Assembly (NCBI RefSeq): GCF_022201045.2
Contig: NC_068558.1
Span: forward strand, 5,919,501 to 5,983,500
Length of the DNA: 64,000 bases
Source: Citrus sinensis
Taxonomy: Eukaryota; Streptophyta; Magnoliopsida; Sapindales; Rutaceae
Direction of reading: 5' to 3'
Made by a program: the position numbers and the translations under genes
The notes under the pieces: model-generated
Database searches by the model: none
What the model was told of the DNA's origin: nothing
What the model saw: the letters and a program-made list of their open reading frames with translations, nothing else
Shown here: positions 42,336 through 55,950 of the stretch, piece after piece
Layout: each line of letters starts with the position of its first letter
Numbering within the stretch: position 1 is the stretch's first letter

Positions 42336-45166
42336 GACATTGTGCCAATTAATTTTTATTTCCATTCTAACGATTTACTAACCTATTTTAAAGATGAGTT
42401 CCATAAAATTTTGTAAACAAATGTTGAGTTCGAAAGACAAAAATCTCGTGTTTGTGCAAACTAAAGAAATCATCGGACTCAAAAATCTTAAAGTTGATGA
42501 TAAGTAAGTGTTGACGAAAAAAAAAAGTTAGTGTAAAAATTAGTGATTTGAAAGTTTTACACGTTATAGCAAAGAGATTCGAAATCCAGAAAGGAGACAA
42601 AGCTAGCCTCAATAATTGATGCTACAATGTGCAACCGTCCACCAGAGTCCAGAGGAAAACAAATAATGGCTATAATTGATGCTAGCCGAAGCCTAATATA
42701 AAAAGGACTGTATGCACTCGATTAACTCGACCACGACCTGCAGAAAAACATATTGCATTATTATTTTTATGCGATGAAGACCTGGTTCTTTTTGGATTGA
42801 AGAGTCACATCAAAAGCATAGTTTGATGCCTATTCATAGACCAAATTTGATGATTCATATACTGGTACTGGTATGTTTTCATGTAGGTAGCTGTGATTTT
42901 ATTTGTTTGGTATCACCTGAAATTTTTTTAGCTGGCACGTTTGTTCAAGTTGAGCAACGCCAAACTCTTCACCTACTACTTGTGTTTCAATCCCATCACG
43001 AAAGTGACTGATATTTATGACTTTTTATAAAACGTTTACATATATTTGGCCTACAAAATTGAATTCCATCTATGTCCTTCAATTGTGTTTGGAATCCGAG
43101 GGTGAATTCATGCCTGTGTAATGACAAATTAGGAATGAATAATTACATCCATCATTAGTTGCTCATATATCACCACATGTGCCGTCTTATGTGGTTAATT
43201 AAGATTTATCAAAAAGTAAGTGTTCGTTAATTAGTCCACTTCGGGAATCTACAAAGAAAATATTTTATGGCAATCAAAGTCATATCTTGCACACTTGATT
43301 TGTAATAAATTTCATGCACGTTCATTCTCTTGCTACTCGTCAAAAATAGCTGGAAATTAATTAACAACTAATCTTGTCTTGTAACTTTTTGTTTTCGTTT
43401 TGTGTTTTCTTTCCTGTTTCTACTTTCTCCATAATGTTTTCAGTTTTTACAATTTATGTTTCCCTTTAATGACAAAATTTTAATAAAAAATTTCATTCAA
43501 GCAACAAAACATTCACACTTTAAAAAAAAAAAAAAAAGTGAATGCAAGTATTATCAAAACTGTATGAAGTAAGTAGTTGAAAGCATTAAACATTAAGTTT
43601 AAACCTAAAAGATTAGGGAAATAGTGTCGATCTCCGTTATTTTATTTTATTTTCACTGAGTTTAAAGAAGGTAATGTGAAAATACACTTAAACCGAAAAA
43701 GGGGTATTAATAGAGACACGTTCTAGAAAATGGTCGTGATATGTAACATCGTCGCTTGTTGCATTTTTTTGGTAGATTGGGACAATGAGTGCAAATATTT
43801 CTCCATCGTTAATGTTTGTTGCTTCTACTTCTGTGCCTCTACAAATCTATTCTGATCAAGGCCTCGTTGTCATGATAAATAAATTTAAACCTACAAGATT
43901 TCGCGTCTCTTTAGAAGATGTAATTCTCACTGTTTCTGGTTGAGTACGCGAGCAAATGTCAAAAATTTTACTAACTACTATTGCTCATTTCTACACACTC
44001 GCGTTTACATTCCTTGGTACATATTTGGGGGGGAAAAATTGCACATATACCATCTACAAGCCCTAGTTTCCTAAATTTTTCTTTTGAAAACTTTTTCACT
44101 TACCAAGACACACCGACAACTGAAGTGAAATACGCATTGTTATACAGTCTCTCTTTCATTAAAAAAAAAAAAAATGTGTGTGAAGAAAAAATTTCTTCCA
44201 AACATTTGGTGGTAGATGAGTAGATCCTACCCTACTAATTATAAGTTCAAAAGTCGAGAAAAACTGAACTTGTTCTGAACTTAAATAATAAAAAAAAATT
44301 CAAATGACGGTGTGATAGAACTATAGAGACAAGATTCCAACAAAATTTTTATATTATTTCTCTGTGAACTTCATTGTAAATTATAATATAATATTTTGTT
44401 TCGTTAGTAAGATTCCTTAAAAGCGAAGTTTAGTTTAAAAGCCTGTTCACTCTTTTAGCGGTGTTCTTAATTGGCTTATGAAACAACCCCGAAGTCAAGT
44501 TTCAATATCCGAATAAATTTACTAATAAACCTTTAGTCTTATAGGAGATTCATTACACTCACAATGTGTGAGAATAAGGGTTCAAGTCTCCATAAAATAT
44601 ATTAAAGAGTTAATTTAACAGTGTTGTGAGTGAAGTAAATACTCTTCTGAGCATTAGAGAGGGTAAACAATCTTGAAGATATTTTTATGAATGAAGTAGA
44701 CACTCCTTGATACCTCCTCACAAATATTAGAGGAAGTTTAAAGATCATCAAATGTAATAGTTCTATATATTGGTATTAAAAAAAAAAACAACTCTTAAGA
44801 AAGTTGAAAAACCAACAAGCGAGTAACATTTTTTTACGCACTCGAGCGTGTAGTGTCTGCACATCTTGCCCATGAATATATAATAATATAGAAGGTTCGT
44901 TATCAATTAAAATATATATATATATATAGTGGGCACACGCCACAGCGAACCATCCTGAGCGTGGGCTCCACCGCCGGTTTCCTTTTCTAGACCACACAAG
45001 CCTTGAATTCCCTAGAATTCCCGAATTTGTTACAATTTTCAACTCAATTACTTAACCCGACCCCTTTTTGCCAGCTTGGGCTACGGTCCCCGTGATTTGC
45101 CTCACGAGATTAGCGCTATTGCAGCCGTAAAAAGAAAAACCACTCTCACAGCCTTTGTAAATTTCG
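42336..45166. other. Intergenic stretch
   Basis: No gene supported. Around 44480-44760, AAGGGTTCAAGTCTCC resembles a tRNA-type B box, so a SINE remnant is possible. The right part grades into the TPP promoter. Confidence 0.4.
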
Positions 45167-45440
45167 CACGTGACACCACGACGCTAAACACGTGAATTCA
45201 TTTTTCCCTATATTTCAATGAATACTTACATATTTTTTCTCGCAATTGTCAAAAATCATCCAAGGAAAAAAAAAAAAAGTGTCAGACATATTATTTCCGT
45301 CACCGACGACTGCCAACTGTGACATAGATCGAAAATCTGTCCACGAGCTATGACTGGCCGAAGCTGACACGTGGCCACATCGCGTATATACGTTTACAGG
45401 TGGCAACGTTATAATAGCTCTAAAGTTTCACCTACACGTG
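45167..45440 (+). promoter_or_regulatory. Cluster of four CACGTG (G-box/ABRE-type) sites upstream of TPP
   Basis: CACGTG occurs at 45167-45172, 45189-45194, 45368-45373 and 45435-45440, within 275 bp and 220-490 bp before the TATA box at 45657. GACACGTGGCC and ACACGTGTC match ABA-response elements bound by bZIP (ABF) or bHLH factors. This suggests ABA, drought or light control of the downstream gene (inference). Confidence 0.7.
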
Positions 45441-45656
45441 TCAGTTTCAAACGTAGGACCTGCGAAGGCGCCCCCCTATATAGTAATATGTTTTTCTCGC
45501 TCAAAATAAATAATATAATAATGATCAAATACGCTAATTTAAAAAAAAAAAAAGATTTGGTGAAAAATTGCAGTAGTGTTTCCAATTCAACAACCAGGTT
45601 GTCTTGTTGAACACGTCTTTTATGAGAGAGAGAGAGAGAAAGAGTATCAAAAACTC

Positions 45657-45664
45657 TATAAATA
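45657..45664 (+). promoter_or_regulatory. TATA box of the TPP gene
   Basis: CTCTATAAATACC is a strong plant TATA match, placing the start of transcription near 45690. It follows a GA-rich tract at 45625-45643 and precedes a pyrimidine-rich leader. Confidence 0.7.
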
Positions 45665-45689
45665 CCAAGGCTTTTGAGCTTCATTTTCC

Positions 45690-47567
45690 TTCCTTCTTTT
45701 TCTCTTCCATTCGGTTAGTTATAATTTCTCTCTTTCACATTTTGCGTATCTCTTAGTTTTTATTTAGGGCATCTTTTTTCCTATTCTTTTATTTTTCTCA
45801 GCCTTTTCCATTCATTTGAGTTGAGGCAAAGCCTTTTTACTGGCCTCCTCTTAGTCCTATTCATTTATAAATATTGGTTTACTATTAATATTCAGATTGC
45901 GTTTGGCCGCTCGGAAAACGAAGCTCTTGCGTTTCGTTTCTTTCACTGGTGATTCAGGTAATGAATATGAAATCTCGCCCCTCTCTTTTTAACACCATTA
46001 ATATCGCTGGTTTTACGATATGAAAATGAATTTCAGTTTCAGGAGAAGTCTTGTTTATTTATTTGTCTGCCTGAGGGTGGGTCCATTTTAATGGCTAGTT
46101 TTTTGAACCCCAGATTAGGTTAAAGGATCCATTATAGTTCTGGTATGCGAACGAAAATGCTTATATTAAAAAAAGTGGATTGATTTTGACGGCGCATTTG
46201 TTTATTTTTCTTTTGATTTTATTTATTTATTTTTATTTTTTAAGTTTCTATTTTGTCGGTTGCTGTGAACTAGGTAAAGATGTTGAAATATCGAAAAAGT
46301 TTCCTAATCATTTTCCTTTTTTGATGTTAACCTCTCAAAAGAAATTTTTTATGACCTTTCAATCACACACTTTAATTGGCTTAAACTTTCACTAATATTG
46401 CCTTGGTTGCAGATGCGCTAATGGGTTCATGTGATTCATCGGTGCTTTTTTACTATTTTTTTTTCCCTTCCTCTTTTAATTGGTTTAATTAATTATTTTC
46501 ATGTTGATGGTTGGAGTTTATGACCGTTTCGGTAGTTGCATTGTCTTTTCGTTGCACCAAGCTTTTAAGTTTTCACGTTGTTTATTTTAAACATATTTTT
46601 TTGCATTTAATGAAACTCGATCTGAAAGCGACTTATGAGTCTAAGAGGTGAAATTACCTTCTTGTTTAAATCTTGGGTATGCATTATAGAGATTGTAAAC
46701 TATGTGCTGTGCTGCAAGAGCTGGACAGGCTGCTGAGTCTGACGTTTTTATTTTGTCATTTATAAATGTTCTTGATACGACGAATTTTATAAATGAGAAG
46801 TGACACCATGTCGTCGTGTAGGTAAGGTGGATGACAATAATTGGAGATGATATTGCTTATATTTTATGTTTTTCCTTTCAAGGATTTCATATTTTGTGGT
46901 ACGTGCACTTCGATGGAATTTATATATGTACATATATATGCTGTGCTTTGGTAATTAATTGCATAGAGTTTACTTAACATGAACACCAAGTCTAGAAGGT
47001 GGGTTTATTTTCTTTTCTTTTTCCCCTGTTAGGCTGTTACTGAAAGATATGGATGTTAGACATAAATATAAGTGAAATAATTTTTTGTTCATGAGAACAG
47101 AACAATGATTTTAATGGACTATTTCTGTACTATTCTTCAGGTTGAAGGAGGTGCATTTTGGTTTGCTTTGGAGCAGCGTACCTTCTTTATATTGAGGACT
47201 TTTTTCTCAAATAATGATCAGTCAGTTGCCATAAATGCAGTGTAGATTTGGAGATGCGAAGGTATGGAGATAATGATATTATGAATTTATGAACATGTAC
47301 GTGTTCTGTTTTTCTCTGCAGAAATAACATGGTTGAATAATTATTTCTTCCCCAGTTTTCAGGAAGCTTGCGCTTGATGGACCGCTCACCAACTAGCAGT
47401 GATAAGAAAACATTAAAGAGGTGGTTTTTCATAGATAAAAGAGTTGGGTAGAAAAATTATTTTTCCAGATTAAAGAGATAAAATTGTGTTTGACCCAGTG
47501 GGCTGTTAACATCACACAATTAAATTAGTTTATAGAGTTTAAGTAGCTTGCAAGTAATTTGGACCTA
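45690..47567 (+). promoter_or_regulatory. TPP 5' leader with probable intron(s)
   Basis: There are about 1.9 kb between the TATA box and the first coding ATG, so the leader must be spliced. A good donor is TTCAG|GTAATG at 45957/45958. Several AG acceptors follow (for example GTTGCAG at about 46411 and CTTCAG at about 47141); which ones are used cannot be decided. Confidence 0.5.
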
Positions 47568-49775
47568 ATGGAGTTGAAGTCAAATCAAGCATCTCCTGTT
47601 CTTACTGATCCTGCATCGTTGAACAAATCGAAGCTTGGCATACATTCCAGGCTGCCTTACTCGCAGCCAGGGGCTTCGTTCTCTGGCAAGTGTATTGCGA
47701 TTCCAAGGAAAAAGCCTGGGAAGCTTGATGACGTTAGGTCCAATGGATGGTTGGACGCCATGAAATCCTCATCCCCTCCTCGAAAGAAGCTAATCAAGGA
47801 TTTCAATGCTGATGTCGGTTTAGATGACTTTGATATTGCTTACTGCTCCTGGATGGTAAGCAATTGCATTCTGAATAATTGTTGAATTGAATAAAGTACT
47901 GTATTTTTAAGTTCCTGTATTATCAAATCATTTGTTCCTCTCTCTTTTTTCCAACCGTGTGCAGCTTAAGTATCCATCAGCGCTAAAATATTTTGAGAAA
48001 ATTATGAGTGAAGCAAAGAAAAAGAAGATTGCCATTTTTTCAGATTATGATGGAACTCTTTCTCCAATTGTTGATGACCCGGATCGTGCCATTATGTCTG
48101 ACGGTGTAAGAATTTTCTCTTCATTTGTTGCATCTTTTGCTGCCTCGTGCTTCAATAAAAATTATAAATTGTTTTGCAGATGCGCTCTGCTGTAAGAAAT
48201 GTTGCAAAGTATTTCCCGACAGCAATTATTACTGGGAGAAGCCGTGATAAGGTACATGGAGAAAACTTAATTGCTTTGGGGTTTTAAGAATTTTGTGCAT
48301 TAGTTTTTATTCATTTTGTGCATTTATTATTTGGCTACCTTTAGGGTCTGATTCAATGTATATTTTATCAGGTTTATGAGTTGGTAGGACTAACAGAACT
48401 CTATTATGCCGGTAGTCATGGAATGGACATTATGGGTCCTGTCGACCACACAGTGTCTGATGACCATCCAAACTCTATTAAATCTACTGACCAACAGGTA
48501 AGAGATAACAAGGCCTTCAAGCGACTACCCTTTTCATTAACTTCCAGAAATCTTGAAAAATACTACACTTCCTGGGATTTTATTCATTTTTATGCAATGT
48601 TAAGCTTTGCGGTTTTGCTTCTTCTCTGTTTTGGTGTGGCAGGGCAAGGAAGTAAATCTTTTCCAGCCTGCTAGGGAATTCTTACCTATGATCGATGAGG
48701 TACAGGATTTGTTGTGTAATGTAGATGAAGAAGCATAAGCTAACATGTTGAGAAAGAATTGATTCTATATTTAATATTTTATGCCAGGTTTTTAGAACCC
48801 TCGTTGAGAACACTAAAAGCGTCAAAGGTGCAAAAGTTGAGAACCACAAGTTTTGTGTTTCTGTACATTATCGTAATGTAGATGAGAAGGTGATCATCAC
48901 TATACTTTCCGAATGCACTTTCTCTTTCTCGTGCTTGTAAATTCTAAGATGTCCTCTGTTCTTCTGACTTCAGAGCTGGCCTACAATAGCTCAGTGTGTG
49001 CACGATGTCCTTAAAGACTACCCTCGTTTGAGATTAACTCATGGGCGGAAGGTATTTAATTTTGGCTAAACCGAGTACTCCCTGTTTTGTTCCTGATTCG
49101 TCTATATCTGACGTGAGATTTTTTATTTTTATTTTTGGCTGATTTGGTTTACTTGGCTATCAGGTTTTAGAGATCCGTCCAGTGATTGACTGGAACAAGG
49201 GAAAAGCAGTCGAATTCCTTCTTGAATCTCTCGGTAACATTCTCTACAATAACAAGCATGCCACCTTGTAACAGGGTTTGATCATCATATTGTATCCTTT
49301 GGTGCAGGGCTTAGTGATAGTGATGATGTGCTCCCCATCTACATAGGAGATGATAGGACTGATGAAGATGCATTTAAGGTATTACCCTTGTTATTTATTT
49401 CAGTTGGGAGGTTGGTTAAATTTCATTACGTACATAGTACGATGCTTAAACAATTAAATCCTGATTTTATACTTAGGTGTTACGAAAGGGGAATCGAGGA
49501 TATGGAATCCTTGTGTCTTCCGTCCCCAAAGAAACCAAGGCATTTTACTCTCTCAGGGACCCCTCGGAGGTGAAGATTCTGCTTTATATAAAAATCTTTT
49601 GCTCTGTTTATATCTGCTATGAAATCCTTACTCATTAATTAACGCAATGCAGGTCCAGGAATTTCTCTTGTCTTTGGTGCGTTGGAAGAAGTTGGAAAAA
49701 GAATTTGAATCAGCTACAAGTTCACTGTTCACAAAAGGGGCACAGGCAACCTCTGGCTTGGAGAAAGAGCGTTGA
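47568..49775 (+). CDS. TPP: Trehalose-6-phosphate phosphatase, eleven coding exons
   Basis: Exons 47568-47855, 47965-48105, 48180-48251, 48372-48497, 48643-48699, 48788-48889, 48974-49051, 49164-49233, 49308-49378, 49477-49569 and 49653-49775 join into 406 residues. The enzyme removes phosphate from trehalose 6-phosphate, a signal of sucrose status that restrains SnRK1. HAD-phosphatase motifs are intact: nucleophile D123 in [25 protein letters not shown] (motif II region), a lysine-bearing [10 protein letters not shown] block and the metal-binding [10 protein letters not shown] (325-334). The variable N-terminal 95 residues precede the domain, as in plant TPPs; no TPS domain is fused. ATG 47568 is chosen because it is the first in the frame. 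Confidence 0.96.
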
Positions 49776-50542
49776 CAGTTAGTTCCAAACTGAGCTGCTA
49801 AAATATATCAACGCCGTTGGCTGAGTTATTTGCAACTAGAATTGAGCCATTTTGAACTGATTAGTTGTTCTTAAATCATTATTATTCATTATTTGAGTAG
49901 TCTTTATATGTAAAGCTGATGGATTTTAATTTATTATCAATTGAGTTTAATATTTTATATACATTGAATAATGAGACGTTCTGTATAATTGATTATATCT
50001 TATGGTCTCTATCTATATCTCATATTAGTTCATCACTCTTAGTTCAGTTCAGGATTAATTGATCTTTTCTGGTAATATATCATCCGTCCGTTATTAGAAA
50101 TTTATTGCCTTAATTGGGTTTGTAATGCTGTCAATGACAATGCTATGCTGCCGCAAGACACGGCAAGTGTAAGTGTGCGTGCGCCGTGCGGGGTCAAATT
50201 GAAACTGTGTGCGGAGTATCCGAGGGGAGATGTTGCCATCAATCATGGCCTCCTACGTTTGAGACAATTGCGGGCGTCGTCTCTCTTCGATATTATCAGC
50301 AAATTTTCGCTCTTTGTAATCAACCGATTTTTTTTAATTTAAATTAAGGCTTTGTGCTAAGTGACCGCCAGCTAAACCAGTGCAAGTAATGAATAATCCA
50401 ATGGGCTCAACTAAGGGGAAGTTATCAAGGCCCACTAAATTAAAGTTTATCCTTAAACCACGAGTGAATTAGTGAGAGTGACACGTGCAATGGAAATATC
50501 CGAGAGCAGCTTTGCATATGGTAAAATAAATAAATAACAGAA

Positions 50543-50595
<53 letters not shown>

Positions 50596-50663
50596 TTTAC
50601 AGTAGCCACGGTCCCCACACCATCTGATTCTGATCAGCTCACTCTCTTCCCCCGCTGAAAAAA
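49776..50663. other. Spacer between TPP and transaldolase genes
   Basis: Holds the TPP 3' UTR and the transaldolase promoter. An AT microsatellite lies about 70-110 bases before the transaldolase ATG. Confidence 0.5.
50552..50592. repeat. AT microsatellite
   Basis: About 20 uninterrupted AT units, likely polymorphic, in the transaldolase promoter or 5' UTR. Confidence 0.95.
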
Positions 50664-53600
50664 ATGTCAATCTCCTTGCGATGTCCGCCCTCACAAGCTC
50701 TCTCTTCATTTTCTTTCCAGGTAAGTTGTAATGTACAGTGTATATTAAATTGAATGGTTGATATATTTATACAGATACAGTTAGTTAATTGAGTTGTTTG
50801 AATTGACTTGCAGGGAAGAAATTCGAGACTGATATCAACAGCTTCTGATGTGCACTTCAACTTCCGCTCATCGTTTCCTCACATTCGTGCTTCTTCATCT
50901 TCTTCTTCTTCGCTTGATGCAGGTCACCTCTCACTCACCTTACTCTCTGTCGTTCAAAATTTTAATGATTCATACTTGTTTTATTATTTAATTGGTTCTT
51001 CTGAAAAAAAAAAAAATCAAATGAAGGACTGAGTACGGAGCTGGATGCTGTGTCTAGCTTTAGCGAAATCGTTCCTGACACTGTTGTTTTCGATGATTTT
51101 GAGAGGTATTAAATTTTAGGCCTTTTCTTTTTCTTTAAATTTTTTTTTTAAGAAAAAAAATTGTTCTTAGTCGAGTAGAATCTAATCTACTTTAATATTT
51201 CTTTTAGCAGCATTTATCTATTTTTTCAATTTTTTTTCTATTGAAATTTAGATTCCCTCCAACTGCTGCTACTGTTAGTTCTTCTCTCCTTTTGGGAATT
51301 TGTAGCCTCCCTGATACAATATTCAGAGTAAGCATTTTTCATCCGCGGAGAGTAATTTGGTCTTAACAAAATTGAGATTTGGTTTCTCATTAAATCAACT
51401 GCATTTTCTGTATAGAATGCTGTGGACATGGCTTTGGCTGACTCCAGTTGTTGTGAGCTTGAGAATTCTGAGCTCAGACTGTCCTGTTTCTTCAACAAGG
51501 TTGGCTTTGTTTTAGCTTACTTTTTAGGAAAGGAATATGGGTGGTTCTTTCCTTGGAATATTGAAGAGTTTTCAACCATTGGAGATGAATGTGTAGGCAT
51601 TGGTGAATGTTGGAGGTGATTTGGCAAAAATGGTACCTGGTCGGGTTTCAACTGAAGTGGATGCACGACTTGCTTATGACACCCATGGAATTATCCGGAA
51701 GGTACTGGTTTCTTTTCAATTCAGTTCTTTTAGCATCTTTCACTGTGGGAATGAAGAATGTTCGATTCAGTAATATGCAACAAATACATGAATTGACATT
51801 GATGCCCTGGGGACCTGAAAATCATAATTTGATTGCTATCTATATCTCAAACTATGAATTTACATCATTCTTTCAGTGCTGCATCAAGTTTATCTGCAAA
51901 CTTTCGTGGTAGTTGGAGGTGTTTTTTTCCATCTGGTGATTGTTGACCCAGGAATTGGTTGTCATGTGAAATACTTCTAATCATGTTTATTTTCTGGATC
52001 TTTCTGCTCAAGACCCAGTTCTGTCTGCTTGACCCACTTTTACTGAAGTGTCATTTTAAATTTTCAAATACTCTATGCTTGCTATGTCGGTCATAGGAAT
52101 CCTAAGCCACTTTGTTTCTTTCTATGGAGATTGCAGTGTTTCTTAGTGGATTTTCTTCAATGTTAGAGTGATTTTGTGATTTTTGAATCAAATGAGAACT
52201 AGCTCTATGGATCTTTTAACTTCTAGATATGGGAATGTCTACCACATTTTGGTAGTAAGTCAATAGCATGATTGCTTTTGGAACACATCTCATTTCTGTT
52301 TATGTGCACGGCAAAAAGCTAAATTGCTTATCTGGAGAAACTAGAATAGAGATTTTGATGTATCACACTTGTAGAATGTGAAATTCTAATTTAAAAATCC
52401 TAGTACGTAGGAGTTTAGTACGGTATTTCTTTCTGAATTATTGGTACATTGAGTGTCATTAATTTTTTGCTTAAGTTCTCTTCTTTATCAATATATATTG
52501 TTGAAGGTATAGTCTTACCTCTAAAAAATACAATGTTTAAATGAACCTTTGGTTGGGAGAGGCTTCCTGCTTCTTCTTCTTCTTCTTCCTTTCCTTTTCC
52601 TTTCTTTAGTTTCTAATAAGTTGTTTATGATTGTGTTTTTTCAACCTTCGGGGATATGTTTGGTTTATTCAACAAAATAATACCTCAGCAATTTGACTTT
52701 CACTGGTTTTTATACAGATCCTTGATATGCAATTTAATGCCTGTAGTTTATCGAAATGTGCAGGTGCACGATTTGTTGAAGTTGTACAGCGAAATTGATG
52801 TTCCTCCTGAGCGTCTATTGTTCAAAATTCCTTCAACTTGGCAAGTGAGTATCCAAATAAAATAGGTTGGGGTTGGTGACCTCAAAATTTTTCTGTGGTA
52901 AATCTGTAGTGAAAGCCAGTTATTCTTTTCATTTCTCTTTGGCCCTTCACTTTATTGACTTCTTGTCAGGGAATAGAGGCCTCAAGATTGCTGGAATCTG
53001 AGGGCATACAGACACATTTGACCTTTGTGTACAGGTACTTACATAGTTGAATCAAGTAATAGTATCATTTGATTGTTATGGTTTAAAGATAAAGTTGGGT
53101 CCATGTTACAATTAAAAATTCTTTGCTACATCTGTTCTCACCTTCGGACAATAATCTTTATTTGTAGAAAGATTGATGTTTATGCTAATGTATGACATTA
53201 GTTTACATGGTTCGTGTGTACTTCAGTTTCTCCAGAGAGTTTTTGCTCATTTGTGCACCTGGTCCATCTCTGTGACTCTTTTGTCTTTTAATATTAACAG
53301 AATCTTATTTTTACTGTTTCTTAAAAAGAGTAACGTGTATTGCACTCTGGCTTCAAAGATCTTTGTGATGTTTTCTGGAAGTCCACTTTAAGCCAGAACT
53401 TCTCTGATAAGCTAATAAGATCAATTTATCATCTGGCAGGCCTGGTGTTCTCACACCAATTTTCTATTATATCTTACGTAGTTGGTTGTATGTCCAAAAT
53501 GTGTGCCGGCTTCATTGGAAAATCTTTTTGTTTATGGTTGAAGTATAAATTAGAAGCATAATTCTGATATTTGAGCTTTGTTAGTGAAATTTCAGCCATC

Positions 53601-55950
53601 TCATTGACTACTCTATTGACATCATTATATGATAAAATTTGAATAATCTGTTTGACAAGGTATGTTAGCTAGAATTTCCAAGTGTAATGTAGCATTTCCT
53701 TATGTTGCAAGTGTCCTTGCACAAAGAATCATTTTTCTGTACTGTAACTGCTTTAACGAGCTATGCAAATTATATGTTCATTCTTGGCATTTTTAAATCC
53801 CCAAACTATCTGCTCCTAAGTTTCTTGTTTGAAACGGTTTAAGTAATAGCACCAACATGTAATTTTATTCTGATAAGATGTCGAAGCATTAGCATCTGAT
53901 AAGTAGTTTTACTCTTCTGTTAGTTCTCAGTTTACTATAACCTCCATGACATGATGGCTTTTTACTTCCTTTCTTGCATCTTTTCTTTACAGAATGACGT
54001 AGTTAAGTTTGTGCTGGTTTGAAATCAAATCAAAATTTTATTCATATTTTATTATGGGCTTGGTCTTGTCTTCAGCTTTGCTCAGGCTGCAGCTGCTGCC
54101 CAAGCTGGTGCTTCTGTTATTCAGATATTCGTCGGCCGCCTTCGGGTAATGATCTGGCTTTTAACTAATAATGAGGTTTAGCAAACCTTCAGGGGGTCAT
54201 GGGTAACATAATTAAAGTGCATATCTTGTCTTTCAGGATTGGGCTCGCAATCATTCTGGTGACCCTGAGATAGATGCTACTCTTAAAAGAGGAGAGGATC
54301 CTGCTTTATCTTTGGTTAGTTGAATAACGTTTTCTTCTGAATATGTTATCCACATTGATGCTCAAGAAGCTGTTTTAGGTCACAAGTGTTTTGTACACTG
54401 TTGGTTAATATTCTTAAATGCTGCTGAATATATATACAAGTTTTAGAAAATTCTAAAATACGAATGCCATGTTTATCTGTCATATTAATTAGGATGCATT
54501 CCTCTCTTCTGACTTTGATGTGTACACAGGTGGGAGCCCTGGTGGAACCCACATTATTGTGAGAGGAGATTTCTTTGAATCTTAGCAGTCAATGAATTCC
54601 CTATTGTTAAATAGGATATTCAATGACATGAACTGTGTAATTGGATTGAAATGCCATTTGACATCCAGATACATGTTGAATTATCAAAGTTGCTAGATGG
54701 CTTATGTTTATGACTGTAGCACACTAGCAATCGACAATTGATTGAACCCAACTACTATTATGCTACATTGCAGGTGTCAAAGGCCTACAATTACATTCAC
54801 AAGTATGGACATAAATCAAAGTTGATGGCAGCAGCAGTTCGAAACAAGCAAGATTTATTTAGTCTTCTTGGGTAATTATATGACTCAACTTTGATCCCAT
54901 TTAACTGGAAATCTTGATAACTTTAGTTTCATGAATGAGATTTGTGGCTCACACTGATTCACTGCTTGTCCAGAGTTGATTATATCATAGCACCATTGAA
55001 GGTACTGCAGTCTCTCAAAGAATCTGCCATTTCTCCTGATGAGAAATACTCTTTCGTTAGGAGGCTATCCCCTCAGTCTGCTGCTATGTACAATTTTACT
55101 GAAGAAGAGGTCTGCGTTTTCTCAAATTTCCCGTTTATTCATTGTCCTTCATCTAGTGTTTTATTTTGTGAAACTGACATAGATAGGACAGGATGACGCA
55201 AAATTACTCAAACCATTACTAAATGCAGTCTAATGATCCTTTATTTATATTATGCAGAGTATGATCATCGTACACAGGCTTACTGCATGTGGTAATCTTA
55301 AGGCATTGATATTGACTAGTTGCCGCATGTAATGAGCATAGTTGCATGTCAGATATTTATAGAGCAACATTAAAAATCCAAAAACTGCTTTAACCATGGC
55401 CATAGTAATCTTAATTTGTTAGTAATCTTGATAAATAAGTTGCATGTAATCATTTTCCTCTTTGATAAATAAGTTTTATTACTTTCATAATAGTGGGTGT
55501 ATATGGTAATCTTGTGCTTGTGTTTACAATTCTTCCCACCATGGTTCTCTCTATTCCCTTTGCCGCCATCTGCACTTCTATTTTTGCAACCACTGCCTTG
55601 AATTTAATAGCAGAAGCCATCATCAATGCCATTTCTACTATTTCCGTCAGTTTAACCACCTCTTACTACCAATCACTGCTTTGTTTTGTGGTCTTAAGTG
55701 CAATGCACGTTCAGTCTGGGTCCTGTCCAGAATGTGTGGTCATCTTAATTTTACGCTGTAAACTGATTTGCTAATCGATCCCTTCTTTGTGAATTGTGAT
55801 CAGCTTACCAAGTGGGACCAATTAAGCCTAGCATCAGCTATGGGCCCTGCTTCTGTCGAGCTTCTGGCTGCTGGACTTGACGGTTATGTAAATCAAGCAA
55901 GGCGAGTTGAGGAGTTATTTGAGAAGATGTGGCCACCCCCAAATGTGTGA
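50664..55950 (+). CDS. Transaldolase, plastid-type, thirteen exons
   Basis: Exons 50664-50720, 50814-50922, 51027-51105, 51252-51327, 51416-51499, 51597-51701, 52764-52844, 52970-53034, 54076-54145, 54237-54314, 54774-54871, 54974-55109 and 55804-55950 join into 394 residues. Transaldolase moves a dihydroxyacetone unit between sugar phosphates in the non-oxidative pentose-phosphate pathway. The Schiff-base lysine is K191 in [34 protein letters not shown] and [11 protein letters not shown] are the following beta-strand motifs. The first ~45 residues are Ser/Arg-rich with no early acidic residues, consistent with a chloroplast transit peptide. It resembles the second plant transaldolase class (Arabidopsis GSM2-like) more than the shorter cytosolic enzymes. 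Intron 8 exceeds 1 kb. Confidence 0.92.

Noticed and set aside
44480-44760. SINE-like segment with a B-box-like GGTTCAAGTCTCC
   Set aside because: No A box at the right distance, no 3' tail and no target duplication; a second B-box-like word near 57020 does not align well enough.
55493-55774. A 93-residue hydrophobic frame
   Set aside because: It lies wholly inside the last intron of the transaldolase gene and looks like chance.
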